Source: JAXDMU01 sp963762435
GTDB taxonomy: Bacteria > Pseudomonadota > Alphaproteobacteria > ATCC43930 > CGMCC-115725
Length of the DNA stretch: 64,000 nt
Direction: 5' to 3'
Assembly (NCBI GenBank): GCA_963762435.1
Contig: CAVXLN010000003.1
Span: 372,001 to 436,000, forward strand
Of the stretch, positions 16,272 through 24,328 are shown piece after piece. The notes below the pieces were generated by a model. That model was not told the DNA's origin and searched no databases. It saw only the letters and a program-made list of their open reading frames with translations. The stretch's first letter is position 1. Each line of letters begins with the position of its first letter. A program made the position numbers and the translations under genes.

Positions 16272-17276
16272 TCAGTCGCCCACCGCGAACGCGCGGGAGG
16301 GCACAGTCTCGCGCGCGTGCCAGGCGAGGGCGGTCTCGATGACGGTATCGAGATCCGAGAGGGCCGGATACCAGCCGAGGAGGGCGGCCGCACGCGACGG
16401 ATCGGCGATCAGCACGGCCGGGTCGCCGGCGCGGCGCGGCATCTCGCGGCGCGGCACGCGGCGGCCGGTAGCCCGTTCGACCGCGGCAATCACCTCGCGC
16501 ACGGAATGGCCGTGCCCGGTGCCGAGATTGACCGCGGTCGACGAGCCACCGTCGATCAGATAGTCGAGGGCGCGAACATGGGCATCCGCCAGGTCCGTGA
16601 CATGGATGTAGTCGCGCACGCAGCTGCCGTCTTGTGTCGGATAGTCGGTGCCGTAGATGTCGATCGCGGCGCGGTGGCCGAGGGCCGCCTCGAGAATGAG
16701 CGGGATGAGATGGGTCTCGGGATCATGGCTTTCGCCGATCCGGCCTTCGGGATCAGCCCCGCAGGCATTGAAATAGCGCAACGCCACCGAATTGAAATCA
16801 TGTGCCTGGCTGGTCCAGTGGAGCGCCCGCTCGATGATGAGCTTGGTCTCGCCATAAGGATTGACCGGCCGCTGCGGCGTCGATTCGGTGATCGGCATGC
16901 GGTCGGGCGTGCCATAGGTGGCGCAGCTCGAGGAAAACACGAAATGGCGGATGCCGGCGGTGCGCACGGCATCGATGAGGGTCAGCGACTTGGTGACGTT
17001 GTTGTCGAAATAGAGCCCGGGCTTGCTCATGGATTCGCCGACATAGGCGAAGGCGGCGAAATGCATCACGGCCGCGATGTCGAAGCGCTCGATCGTCTCG
17101 AGAAGCTTCTGGCGATCGCCGATATCGCCCACCACCAGGGGCCCCCACTGCACGGCCCAGTCATTGCCGTAGATCATATTGTCGTAGCTGACCGGCCGAT
17201 AGCCGGCCCGAGCCAGCGCTTGCGCTGCATGGCTGCCGATGTACCCGGCGCCGCCCGTGACCAAGATGTTCTTCAT
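16272..17276 (-). CDS. galE: UDP-glucose 4-epimerase (first copy)
   Basis: A 334-residue extended SDR. NAD site VTGGAGYIGSH; catalytic region FSSSCATYG and NPYGETK (Tyr-x3-Lys); substrate region RYFNACGADPEG and SHDPETHLIPL; DGSCVRDYIHVTDLA. It interconverts UDP-glucose and UDP-galactose in the cytoplasm. ATG 17276 is used because the preceding 12 codons of the longer frame are not part of the fold. It lies 187 bases upstream of the GH-GT2 gene on the same strand, probably heading that operon, and diverges from ugd. A second galE is at 57841-58809; the two differ clearly. Confidence 0.93.
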   Translation of the reverse strand: MKNILVTGGAGYIGSHAAQALARAGYRPVSYDNMIYGNDWAVQWGPLVVGDIGDRQKLLETIERFDIAAVMHFAAFAYVGESMSKPGLYFDNNVTKSLTLIDAVRTAGIRHFVFSSSCATYGTPDRMPITESTPQRPVNPYGETKLIIERALHWTSQAHDFNSVALRYFNACGADPEGRIGESHDPETHLIPLILEAALGHRAAIDIYGTDYPTQDGSCVRDYIHVTDLADAHVRALDYLIDGGSSTAVNLGTGHGHSVREVIAAVERATGRRVPRREMPRRAGDPAVLIADPSRAAALLGWYPALSDLDTVIETALAWHARETVPSRAFAVGD

Positions 17277-17574
17277 GGGGGATTCCGTTCCCTGCGCTGC
17301 CGGCTCTGGCACCGACCGGACCCATAACGGGGCACCGCGGTCGTTTCTTCCGCCGGAAATGCACTTCGTGACAGATTTTTATCGAATTCTCTGCTGGGAC
17401 AGCTCGGGAATTTCCAGCCCATGCCGCCCGTTGTGCCGGCACCGTGTTCGTAACGCTTCCTTATGACGGGATGCCGTAGCGAAACCCAATCGCAATTTTG
17501 CTGGTCAGCGTGACCAGGTTGCGTCAGGGATATGCCCGCCCGCCGGGCGCGGGTGCAACGCAAAAGGATCTTCG

Positions 17575-18921
17575 ATGCGCATAGCGGTGATCGGGACAGG
17601 GTATGTTGGCCTGGTGTCGGGCGCCTGTTTTTCCGAATTCGGCACCTCGGTCGTCTGCGTCGACAAGGCCGTCGATAAGATCGAGCGGCTGAATCGCGGC
17701 GAGATGCCGATCTTCGAGCCGGGGCTCGACCAGCTGGTCGCCAACAATGTGCGCGCGGGACGCCTGTCCTTCTCGACCGAGCTGGCGCCCGCCGTCGATG
17801 GCGCCAACGCCGTCTTCATCGCGGTCGGCACGCCGTCGCGCCGCGGCGACGGCCATGCCGACCTCAGCTATGTGTTCGCCGCCGCCGAGGAGATCGCCCG
17901 CGCGATCACCGGCTACACCGTGATCGTGACCAAATCGACCGTGCCGGTCGGCACCGGCCGCAAGGTCGCCGAGGTGATCCAGAAGGCACGGCCGGACCTC
18001 GAGGTCGGCCGCGACTATGACGTGGTCTCCAACCCGGAGTTCCTGCGCGAAGGCTCGGCCATCGGCGATTTCATGCGGCCGGACCGCGTCGTGATCGGCA
18101 CCATGCCGCATGCGGACAAGGCGCGCGAGATCCTGCGCGGCCTCTATCGCCCGCTCTATCTCTCGGAGACACCGGTGCTGTTCACCGGGCTCGAGACCGC
18201 CGAGCTCACCAAATACGCGGCCAACAGCTTCCTTGCCACCAAGATCACCTTCATCAACGAGATCGCCGATCTGTGCGAGGCGGTCGGCGCCGACGTGCAG
18301 GACGTGGCCAAGGGCATCGGGCTCGACGGTCGCATCGGCAAGAAGTTCCTGCATGCGGGCCCGGGCTATGGCGGCTCGTGCTTCCCCAAGGACTGCCTGG
18401 CGCTGGTCAAGACCGCGCGCGACGCCAACGCGCCGATCAAGATCGTCGAGACCGTGGTCGAAATAAACGACGCGCGCAAAGTCGCGATGGCCGACCGGGT
18501 CGAGGCGGCCTGCGGCGGCTCGGTCAAGGGCAAGAAGGTCGGCCTGCTGGGCCTGACCTTCAAACCCAACACCGACGATATGCGCGACAGCGCCAGCCTG
18601 GCCGTGGTGCCCGCACTCCAGGCCAAGGGCGCCACCGTGCGCGCCTTCGATCCCGAAGGCATGCATGAGGCGAAGAAGGTGATCGAGACGCTCGACTATG
18701 CGAGCGATACCTATGATGCGCTCAAGGATGCCGACGTGCTCGTCATCCTGACCGAGTGGAACGAGTTCCGCTCGCTCGATTGGGAGCGCGTGGCCGAGAC
18801 GATGGCGGGGCGGATCGTGGTCGATCTCCGCAACATCTACGATCCCGACCAGATCGCCGCTGCCGGCTTCACCTATCACTCGATCGGCCGCAAGGCCACG
18901 ATGCCGGCTCCCGGCGTCTGA
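17575..18921 (+). CDS. ugd: UDP-glucose 6-dehydrogenase
   Basis: A 448-residue protein, the normal size. N-terminal NAD fold MRIAVIGTGYVGLVSGACFS; TKSTVPVGT; NPEFLREGSAI; catalytic Cys269 in GYGGSCFPKD; C-terminal UDP-binding LLGLTFKPNTDDMRDS. It oxidises UDP-glucose to UDP-glucuronate. AAAGGA precedes the ATG. The 298-base gap to the divergent galE holds the promoters but no other gene that I can see. The UDP-xylose synthase gene follows after 20 bases and uses the product. Confidence 0.96.
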   Translation: MRIAVIGTGYVGLVSGACFSEFGTSVVCVDKAVDKIERLNRGEMPIFEPGLDQLVANNVRAGRLSFSTELAPAVDGANAVFIAVGTPSRRGDGHADLSYVFAAAEEIARAITGYTVIVTKSTVPVGTGRKVAEVIQKARPDLEVGRDYDVVSNPEFLREGSAIGDFMRPDRVVIGTMPHADKAREILRGLYRPLYLSETPVLFTGLETAELTKYAANSFLATKITFINEIADLCEAVGADVQDVAKGIGLDGRIGKKFLHAGPGYGGSCFPKDCLALVKTARDANAPIKIVETVVEINDARKVAMADRVEAACGGSVKGKKVGLLGLTFKPNTDDMRDSASLAVVPALQAKGATVRAFDPEGMHEAKKVIETLDYASDTYDALKDADVLVILTEWNEFRSLDWERVAETMAGRIVVDLRNIYDPDQIAAAGFTYHSIGRKATMPAPGV

Positions 18922-18941
18922 AAGACGAAAGACGTCAATCC

Positions 18942-19904
18942 ATGAGCATGACCAAGAAGCGCGTGCTGGTCACGGGCGGTGCCGGGTTCCTCGGGTCGCA
19001 TCTGTGCGAGCGGCTGCTCGCCGCCGGCAACGACGTGCTGTGCGTCGACAACTACTTCACCGGCCGCAAGGACAATATCGCCCATCTCCTCGGCAATCCG
19101 AATTTCGAGGCGATGCGGCACGATGTCTGCTTCCCGCTCTATGTCGAGGTCGACGAGATCTACAACCTCGCCTGCCCGGCCTCGCCGATCCATTACCAGT
19201 TCGATCCGGTGCAGACGACCAAGACCAGCGTGATCGGCGCCATCAACATGCTGGGCCTGGCCAAGCGCGTGAAGGCCAAGGTGTTCCAGGCCTCGACCAG
19301 CGAGGTCTATGGCGATCCGAGCGTCCATCCGCAGACCGAGGATTACCGCGGCAACGTCAACCCGATCGGCCCGCGCGCCTGCTACGACGAGGGCAAGCGG
19401 TGCGCCGAGACGCTGTTCTTCGACTATCACCGCCAGCACAAGACGCGCATCAAGGTGGTGCGGATCTTCAATACCTACGGTCCGCGCATGCATCCGAATG
19501 ACGGGCGCGTGGTGTCGAACTTCATCGTCCAGGCACTCCGTGGCGAGGACATCACCGTCTATGGCGACGGTTCGCAGACGCGCGCCTTCTGCTATGTCGA
19601 CGATCTGATCGAAGGCTGGCTCCGGCTGATGGCGACCGACGATGCGACCACCGGACCGATCAATATCGGCAATCCGATGGAGATCCCGGTGCGCGAGCTG
19701 GCCGAGCGGATCATCCGCCAGGTCGGCGCCAAGTCGAAGATCATCTACAAGCCGCTGCCGATCGACGACCCGCTGCAGCGCTGCCCGGACATCACTGAGG
19801 CGAAGCGCGTGCTGGGCTGGGAGCCGCGCGTGCCGCTGGAAGAGGGCTTGTCGAAGACAATTCAATATTTCGACCGGCTGCTGACCGAGCGCGGCGAGCA
19901 CTGA
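18942..19904 (+). CDS. UDP-glucuronate decarboxylase (UDP-xylose synthase)
   Basis: A 320-residue extended SDR. VLVTGGAGFLGSHLCERLL; FTGRKDNI; IYNLACPASPIHYQ, a hallmark of UXS; STSEVYGDP; YDEGKR (Tyr-x3-Lys); FNTYGPRMHPNDGRVVSNF. It converts UDP-glucuronate to UDP-xylose and CO2. ATG 18942 is chosen; the longer frame upstream overlaps ugd in a different frame. Together with ugd it forms a two-gene UDP-xylose pathway beside the glycan export operon. Product could feed a xylose-containing polysaccharide or LPS core. Confidence 0.92.
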   Translation: MSMTKKRVLVTGGAGFLGSHLCERLLAAGNDVLCVDNYFTGRKDNIAHLLGNPNFEAMRHDVCFPLYVEVDEIYNLACPASPIHYQFDPVQTTKTSVIGAINMLGLAKRVKAKVFQASTSEVYGDPSVHPQTEDYRGNVNPIGPRACYDEGKRCAETLFFDYHRQHKTRIKVVRIFNTYGPRMHPNDGRVVSNFIVQALRGEDITVYGDGSQTRAFCYVDDLIEGWLRLMATDDATTGPINIGNPMEIPVRELAERIIRQVGAKSKIIYKPLPIDDPLQRCPDITEAKRVLGWEPRVPLEEGLSKTIQYFDRLLTERGEH

Positions 19905-19923
19905 CGCCGGATGAGCAGAATCA

Positions 19924-20157
19924 ACCCTCTCCCGCCTGGCGGGAGCGCGCGCCAAAGCGCGGCGCTCCGTTCGCGAGGCGAGCCGTGCGCTAAGCGCACG
20001 GAAGAGGGTGGCGAGTGGAACGAGCCGGGTGAGGGTCTGCGCGAGGTGATGGCCACACCCTCACCCTCCCGCTGACGCGGGCCCCTCCCTCTCCCGCAAG
20101 CGGTAGAGGGGTTTTCTCCCTCTCCCGTGATGCGGGAGAGGGTTGGGGTGAGGGTAG
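19924..20157. repeat. GC-rich palindromic repeat cluster (CCCTCTCCCGC family)
   Basis: Several CCCTCTCCCG / CGGGAGAGGG inverted repeats and GAGGGT/CCCTCAC boxes follow one another here. A related cluster lies at 61623-61742. Such elements are common bacterial intergenic repeats. The stretch from 20061 also encodes the C-terminus of the gene on the minus strand. Confidence 0.7.
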
Positions 20158-20666
20158 ACCGGCTCCGGCCGCGGCCGATCCTCGTTGATGAACCAGCCCT
20201 TGTCCTGCCAGACTGACAGCTCGACGGGAATGCCGAGCTCGTCGCACAGGCCGATGATCACGTCGCCGACCCGGATGGTGAGGAGCTCGTCCTCGATATC
20301 CGGGTCCATCAGACGTTCATGCAAGTCGGTCAACAGGCTCTCGGGTTCCGACGTAGCCTCGACCATCAGGGCGACATCGCGGGCGACCTGGTGCTTCTTG
20401 ACGCGGAGTCGTGACGTCTCGATCGCCTGATCGCGTTCCTTCGCCTGACGCTTCTCGGCACTCTTGGCCTTCATCTCGGCAAGCTTCGTCTTGAAGGCCA
20501 GAGTCTGACGGAGCGAGCGGCTGACGCGGGTGAAGGCGAGGCTGAGGCGATCAGCACTTTCGGCCTCCTCGGCAGCGATGATCCGTTGCTTGAGGGCAGA
20601 AGCGACCTCGAGACCCAACTCGGCCAGCGCCTCAAGAATCTCGCGATCCCGATCCGTGGCCTCCAT
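20061..20666 (-). CDS. Uncharacterised SOS-box protein, 201 aa
   Basis: Start ATG 20666 with GGAG upstream. The protein is helical and highly charged: DRDREILEALAELGLEVASA at the N-terminus, FTRVSRSLRQTLAFKTKLAE in the middle, a basic segment (KAKSAEKRQAKERDQAIE), then an acidic part DPDIEDELLTIRVGDVI and ELGIPVELSVWQDKGW. No enzyme motif, signal or membrane segment is visible. The last 30 residues (from about PYPHPNPLPHHGRG) are encoded by the intergenic repeat and are probably a read-through extension. A GTTC-N7-GTTC LexA box precedes it. A truncated paralogue with its own box lies near 56 kb. The function is unknown; a role in the DNA-damage response is inferred from the box alone. Confidence 0.7.
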   Translation of the reverse strand: MEATDRDREILEALAELGLEVASALKQRIIAAEEAESADRLSLAFTRVSRSLRQTLAFKTKLAEMKAKSAEKRQAKERDQAIETSRLRVKKHQVARDVALMVEATSEPESLLTDLHERLMDPDIEDELLTIRVGDVIIGLCDELGIPVELSVWQDKGWFINEDRPRPEPVYPHPNPLPHHGRGRKPLYRLREREGPASAGG

Positions 20667-20695
20667 CTCCCGTGTCCTCCTTATCCGTTACGATC

Positions 20696-20710
20696 GAACA
20701 AATAAAGAAC
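20696..20710 (-). promoter_or_regulatory. LexA (SOS) box, GTTC-N7-GTTC
   Basis: On the plus strand GAAC (20696-20699), N7, GAAC (20707-20710); read on the minus strand this is the direct repeat GTTC-N7-GTTC that alphaproteobacterial LexA binds. It lies 30-44 bases upstream of the start codon at 20666, near a TTGACG (-35-like) element further upstream. Confidence 0.65.
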
Positions 20711-20763
20711 ATGACGACCTCTACTCCGTCAAGGCCCGGCGGAATCCTGTGGATAAGTTCGCC

Positions 20764-21519
20764 CTAAAGTTCGAGCGCGTCGCCCTCGCGCAGGATCGCC
20801 TCGGCGGCTTCAGTGAAGGCGCCGCCGGGCTCGTGGAGCACCAGCCCGGGCAGGAGGCGGGAAGGATTGCCGACACCGCGCCGGGCCCGCACCAGGACGC
20901 GCTTCGCCGGCTTCTCCGCCCCTGGCCAGAGCGGCAGGATGGCGATGTCGCCGGCAATGCCGTGGAGCGATGCGAGGAGTGCCGCGAGCCGGTCGGCGCG
21001 GTGGATGAACGTCACCGAGCCCTTGGCACGCACGCGGCTCAAGGCGAAAGCGATCCAGTCGGCAAGCTGGGCCTCGCCCTCGCCGACGGCGGCGGCGCGC
21101 GCGGCATCGGCCGGCAGCGTGGCAGTACCCGGCGCCAGATAGGGTGGATTCGCCATGACGTGATCGAAGGCGCCGGTGCCGAGGTTTGCCGGCGGACGCA
21201 GGAGATCGCCCTCGATGAATGTCACGGATGCGTCGAGCCCGTTCGCCGCGGCATTGGCCGTGGCAAGGGCGACGAGCTCGGGCTGCAGCTCGAGCCCGAC
21301 GATGCTGACGCCGGGCACGCGCCAGGCCAGGCAAAGCGAGGCTGCACCCGTGCCGGCGCCGAGCTCTAGCACGCGGTCGCCGGCGACGGCCGGAACGGCG
21401 GCCGCCAGCAGCACCGGATCGATGGCGGCGCGGAAGCCATGCGCGGGCTGACGCAAAATGACGCGGCCATCGAGCAGGCGGTCGTCGGAACTCTTCCCCT
21501 CCGAGGGGTGCTCACTCAT
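20764..21519 (-). CDS. TrmN6-type N6-adenine methyltransferase
   Basis: A 251-residue SAM-dependent methyltransferase. After a short N-terminal RVILRQPAHGFRAAIDPVLL comes the SAM motif RVLELGAGTGAASLCLAWRV, then IVGLELQPELVALA, and the catalytic NPPY in HVMANPPYLAPG. This combination matches the tRNA1(Val) adenine-37 N6-methyltransferase (YfiC/TrmN6) group. Other NPPY methyltransferases of RNA or protein are possible. The gene overlaps the end of the upstream DUF2007 gene by 8 bases, so they are co-translated. Confidence 0.8.
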   Translation of the reverse strand: MSEHPSEGKSSDDRLLDGRVILRQPAHGFRAAIDPVLLAAAVPAVAGDRVLELGAGTGAASLCLAWRVPGVSIVGLELQPELVALATANAAANGLDASVTFIEGDLLRPPANLGTGAFDHVMANPPYLAPGTATLPADAARAAAVGEGEAQLADWIAFALSRVRAKGSVTFIHRADRLAALLASLHGIAGDIAILPLWPGAEKPAKRVLVRARRGVGNPSRLLPGLVLHEPGGAFTEAAEAILREGDALEL

Positions 21520-21718
21520 CGCCGGCGCCGGACTGCTCCATAAGCCGGCGGGCGCGGCTGAAATCCTCGTCGGCGACCATCAGCCGCGGCTCGACGGCGC
21601 CCAGAAAAATCGAGCCGGTGTTGCGGTCTAGCACGATGCTGTCGATGCCGGCTTCCTCAAGCACCGATTCGAGATAGGAAAGGCGCACGATATTGGCGGT
21701 GCGCAGCAACTCCTTCAC
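21512..21718 (-). CDS. DUF2007 small protein
   Basis: 68 residues from GTG 21718: VKELLRTANIVRLSYLESVL followed by EEAGIDSIVLD and PRLMVADEDFSRARRLM. This fits the DUF2007 (putative signal-transducing protein) family, whose members start with MKEL.RT...LS. The longer frame to 21778 is possible, but its extra 20 residues are not family-like. It overlaps the methyltransferase start by 8 bases and diverges from the polyprenyl synthase gene; this arrangement is frequent in alphaproteobacteria. Confidence 0.75.
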   Translation of the reverse strand: MKELLRTANIVRLSYLESVLEEAGIDSIVLDRNTGSIFLGAVEPRLMVADEDFSRARRLMEQSGAGDE

Positions 21719-21888
21719 GGACAAATCCGGGCTTGGCGGGGCTCGATCGCTGATCTGGTACGCGGCATCGTATCTCACACGGGCTTGACCGGTCGGGACC
21801 GCACTCTATGCTTCCGCCGTCGGCCTGTCATGCCCCGCTAAGGAATAGGAAGCCGGAGCGGCGGGTCTGCTATGTGGAGGGGAGCGAG

Positions 21889-22926
21889 TTGGCGGCAATG
21901 CCCGGCCTGAAGAACGCGAAAGCAGCGCCCGAACCGGCGGTCCGCAAGACCGCCGATATGAGCGCGCTCACGCACCTGGTCGAGGCGGATCTCATGCGCG
22001 TCAACCAGCTGATCCTCGACAAGATGCACAGCCCGGTGGCGCTGATCCCGCAGCTCGCCGGCCATATCATCTCGGCCGGCGGCAAGCGGCTCAGGCCGAT
22101 GCTGACCTTGGCGACCGCACGGCTCTGCGGCTATGAGGGCGATCGCCAGCTGGCGCTCGCGGCGGCGGTCGAGTTCATCCATACCGCCACGCTGCTGCAT
22201 GACGATGTCGTCGATGCCTCCGACCTCCGGCGCGGTCTCAAGACCGCCAACGCGCTCTGGGGCAACAAGCCGTCGGTGCTGGTCGGCGATTTCCTGTTCA
22301 GCCGCGCTTTTCAGCTGATGGTGAATGACGGCTCGCTGGAGGTGCTGCGCATCCTGTCGACGGCGTCCGCGGTCATCGCCGAGGGCGAGGTGCTGCAGCT
22401 CGTCACCGCCAACGACATCGAGACGACGGAAGCGGCATATCTCGAAGTGATCGGCGCCAAGACGGCGGCGCTCTTCGCGGCCGCGAGCGAGATCGGCGGC
22501 GTCATCGCCGAGCGGCCGGCGGCCGAGGTCGCGGCCTTGGCATCCTTCGGCCGCAATCTCGGCATGGCGTTCCAGCTGGTCGACGACATGCTCGATTATT
22601 CGGCCCGCCAGGCCGAGCTCGGCAAGACGGTGGGCGACGATTTCCGCGACGGCAAGATGACGCTGCCGATCGTGCTGGCGCTGGCCCAGGCCGATGACGA
22701 GGAGCGCACCTTCTGGCAGCGCACGCTCGAGGAGCAGGAACAGACCGACGCCGATCTCGGCCGCGCCATCCAGCTCATGCGCAAATACGGCACGCTCGAC
22801 GCGACGCTGGAGCGCGCCCGCTCCTATGCCGAGGCCGCGATCGAGGATCTTGGCCTCTTCCCGGATCAGCCGATCCGCCAGGCGCTGGTCGATGTCGCCG
22901 AGTTCTGCCTGGAGCGCGGCTATTAG
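21889..22926 (+). CDS. ispB: Polyprenyl (octaprenyl/decaprenyl) diphosphate synthase
   Basis: 345 residues. The first aspartate-rich motif is LLHDDVVDASDLRRG (DDxxD), the second is FQLVDDMLDY (DDxxD), with GGKRLRPMLTLA before them. It extends farnesyl diphosphate with isopentenyl units to make the ubiquinone side chain; chain length cannot be read reliably from the sequence. TTG 21889 is preferred because GGAGGGGAG lies 4-5 bases upstream; ATG 21898 is the alternative, and the upstream ATG at 21808 adds unconserved residues. A tRNA gene follows. Confidence 0.9.
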   Translation: MAAMPGLKNAKAAPEPAVRKTADMSALTHLVEADLMRVNQLILDKMHSPVALIPQLAGHIISAGGKRLRPMLTLATARLCGYEGDRQLALAAAVEFIHTATLLHDDVVDASDLRRGLKTANALWGNKPSVLVGDFLFSRAFQLMVNDGSLEVLRILSTASAVIAEGEVLQLVTANDIETTEAAYLEVIGAKTAALFAAASEIGGVIAERPAAEVAALASFGRNLGMAFQLVDDMLDYSARQAELGKTVGDDFRDGKMTLPIVLALAQADDEERTFWQRTLEEQEQTDADLGRAIQLMRKYGTLDATLERARSYAEAAIEDLGLFPDQPIRQALVDVAEFCLERGY

Positions 22927-23003
22927 GCAGTGCCGCTGCTGACCAGCGAAGATCGCTGTTGCAGCCCCGCCGCCCCACCACTATAAGGGCGCTCCTGCGG
23001 CGG

Positions 23004-23080
23004 CGGAGTGTAGCTCAGCCTGGTAGAGCACTAGCTTCGGGAGCTAGGGGCCGGAGGTTCGAATCCTCTCACTCCGACCA
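23004..23080 (+). tRNA. tRNA-Pro (anticodon CGG)
   Basis: 77 bases with a full cloverleaf: acceptor CGGAGTG paired with CACTCCG, D-arm with AGCTCAGCCTGGTAGAGC, anticodon stem CTAGC/GCTAG closing loop TTCGGGA (anticodon CGG, reading CCG), T-arm with GGTTCGAATCC, encoded ACCA end. Confidence 0.95.
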
Positions 23081-23262
23081 GCAGGTCGCATCAACGCGAT
23101 AGCCGCCGCAAACCCCTTCACGCCAAAATAATATTCAACGACGGCCGGAACCTGAAAGTTCCGCCCGATATTCGTTTCGTACAATCTCGATTTTCGTGCC
23201 CGATGGACCCGCGAAATCATAGAAAAATTGCATCGGCACTTCAACACGATATTTGAGGGTTC

Positions 23263-23288
23263 GGAACTAACCGCAGGCGAGTGTCGTT
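23263..23288 (+). promoter_or_regulatory. EcfG/ECF-type promoter, GGAAC-N17-CGTT
   Basis: GGAAC (23263-23267), 17 bases, CGTT (23285-23288) is the consensus of the alphaproteobacterial general-stress sigma factor EcfG and related ECF factors. It lies 39 bases before the start of the WxxGxW-repeat protein gene. The rest of the 23081-23326 gap shows no gene. Confidence 0.6.
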
Positions 23289-23326
23289 CTCTGGCATCGT
23301 ATTCTTAACACGACAGGAGATCGATT

Positions 23327-23692
23327 ATGCGTTCTCTCACTGCCGCCAAGTTCGGCATTGCTGCGTTGCTTGCGTCGGCAGCGATTGCTGGAGCGGCCAG
23401 CGCCCAGACCACGGTCATCCCGGATTCGAATGGCGGGCCGTCCACCATTATCCTGGCGCCGAGCGCCCCGCCGGCCCCGCGCGTGGAAACGCCGCCCCCG
23501 CCGCCTCAGCAGGCATCGACCACTGACGTGTGGGAAACCGGCCATTGGGCCTGGAACGGTTCCGATTGGACCTGGATGCACGGCCAGTATGTCGTGCGCC
23601 CGCCGACGGCACCACAGCAGGCCATCTGGCAACCCGGCCACTGGGTCCAGCAGAATAACGGCTGGCTCTGGGTCGAAGGCCACTGGCAGTAA
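23327..23692 (+). CDS. Exported WxxGxW-repeat protein
   Basis: A 121-residue protein with a signal peptide (cleaved near AGAASA-QT). A proline-rich linker (APSAPPAPRVETPPPPPQQ) leads into repeats of the YxWxxGHW type: WETGHWAWNGSDWTWMHGQY, then WQPGHWVQQNNGWLWVEGHW. These repeats occur in small exported or outer-membrane proteins of Proteobacteria, function unknown. AGGAGA precedes the ATG. An ECF-type promoter upstream suggests stress induction. Confidence 0.8.
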   Translation: MRSLTAAKFGIAALLASAAIAGAASAQTTVIPDSNGGPSTIILAPSAPPAPRVETPPPPPQQASTTDVWETGHWAWNGSDWTWMHGQYVVRPPTAPQQAIWQPGHWVQQNNGWLWVEGHWQ

Positions 23693-23711
23693 GCCTTTGG
23701 CGTAAGGCTGC

Positions 23712-23740
23712 GCGCCCGGAATCCCGAGGATTCCGGGCGC
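23712..23740 (+). terminator. Hairpin after the WxxGxW gene
   Basis: Perfect 13-base arms (23712-23724 and 23728-23740) with a 3-base loop, 19 bases after the stop codon. There is no T-run, so some read-through into the lipoprotein gene is possible. Confidence 0.55.
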
Positions 23741-23771
23741 CGCCCACTTCCTGAAAGATCGGAGAAACGCT

Positions 23772-24080
23772 ATGCGTTGCTATCTCTTGGCATTCGCCTT
23801 GCCGATCGGCCTGGCCGCCTGCGGCAGCCCGCCGCCGCCGCCGACCCAAGTGGTGGTGGCACCCCCGCCGCCCGTCTCGAAGGATGCGCTGGCACAGCAA
23901 TGCCAGTCGCTGTTCGCGCAATCCATGAACGGCCAGGCGGTCAGCTATTCCTATCCGACGGTGACGACGACCGGAAATCTGACATCGGTACGGATCGGCG
24001 CCCGGACGGCGGAAGGTGCCTCCGTGCACTATGATTGCTCTTATAGCGGATCCTCGCTGATTGCGAGCAACCCCAGCTGA
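23772..24080 (+). CDS. Small lipoprotein, 102 aa
   Basis: Lipobox LAAC gives Cys17 after a short signal MRCYLLAFALPIGLAAC. A proline-rich segment (GSPPPPPTQVVVAPPPPV) follows, then a compact domain with two cysteines (QQCQSL and YDCSYSG) that could form a disulfide. GGAG lies upstream of the ATG. Probably anchored in the outer membrane. I do not recognise the domain. Downstream is a hairpin. Confidence 0.7.
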   Translation: MRCYLLAFALPIGLAACGSPPPPPTQVVVAPPPPVSKDALAQQCQSLFAQSMNGQAVSYSYPTVTTTGNLTSVRIGARTAEGASVHYDCSYSGSSLIASNPS

Positions 24081-24084
24081 ATGC

Positions 24085-24114
24085 CGGGCGTGGGTCGTAA
24101 TCGATTCACGCCCG
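24085..24114 (+). terminator. Hairpin after the lipoprotein gene
   Basis: Eight-base arms CGGGCGTG (24085-24092) and CACGCCCG (24107-24114) just after the stop codon. The remainder of the gap to 24328 is less GC-rich and must hold the promoter of the ompA-like gene. Confidence 0.4.
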
Positions 24115-24328
24115 CCTAAGCTGTAAAACGCGCGACTTTTATGTCGCCGCACTGCCTCGCCCCGCATCGAGGCGTGAGATAAGCTATTGTTCTATTGTAA
24201 CAGGTGACGGATAGTATTCCCGCGCCGCTGACGGGCGGCAGAGAAGCGGTCGAGACACGGAGGAAAGGCGCCGGGCCGGGGAAGGACCGAAGCGTCTGCT
24301 CGACCTCTACGCAGGGAGTTGTCCGGTG

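Noticed and set aside
19924..20157. CRISPR array
   Set aside because: The repeats are palindromic, unequal and without regular spacers; they belong to intergenic GC-rich repeat families, and no cas genes are present.
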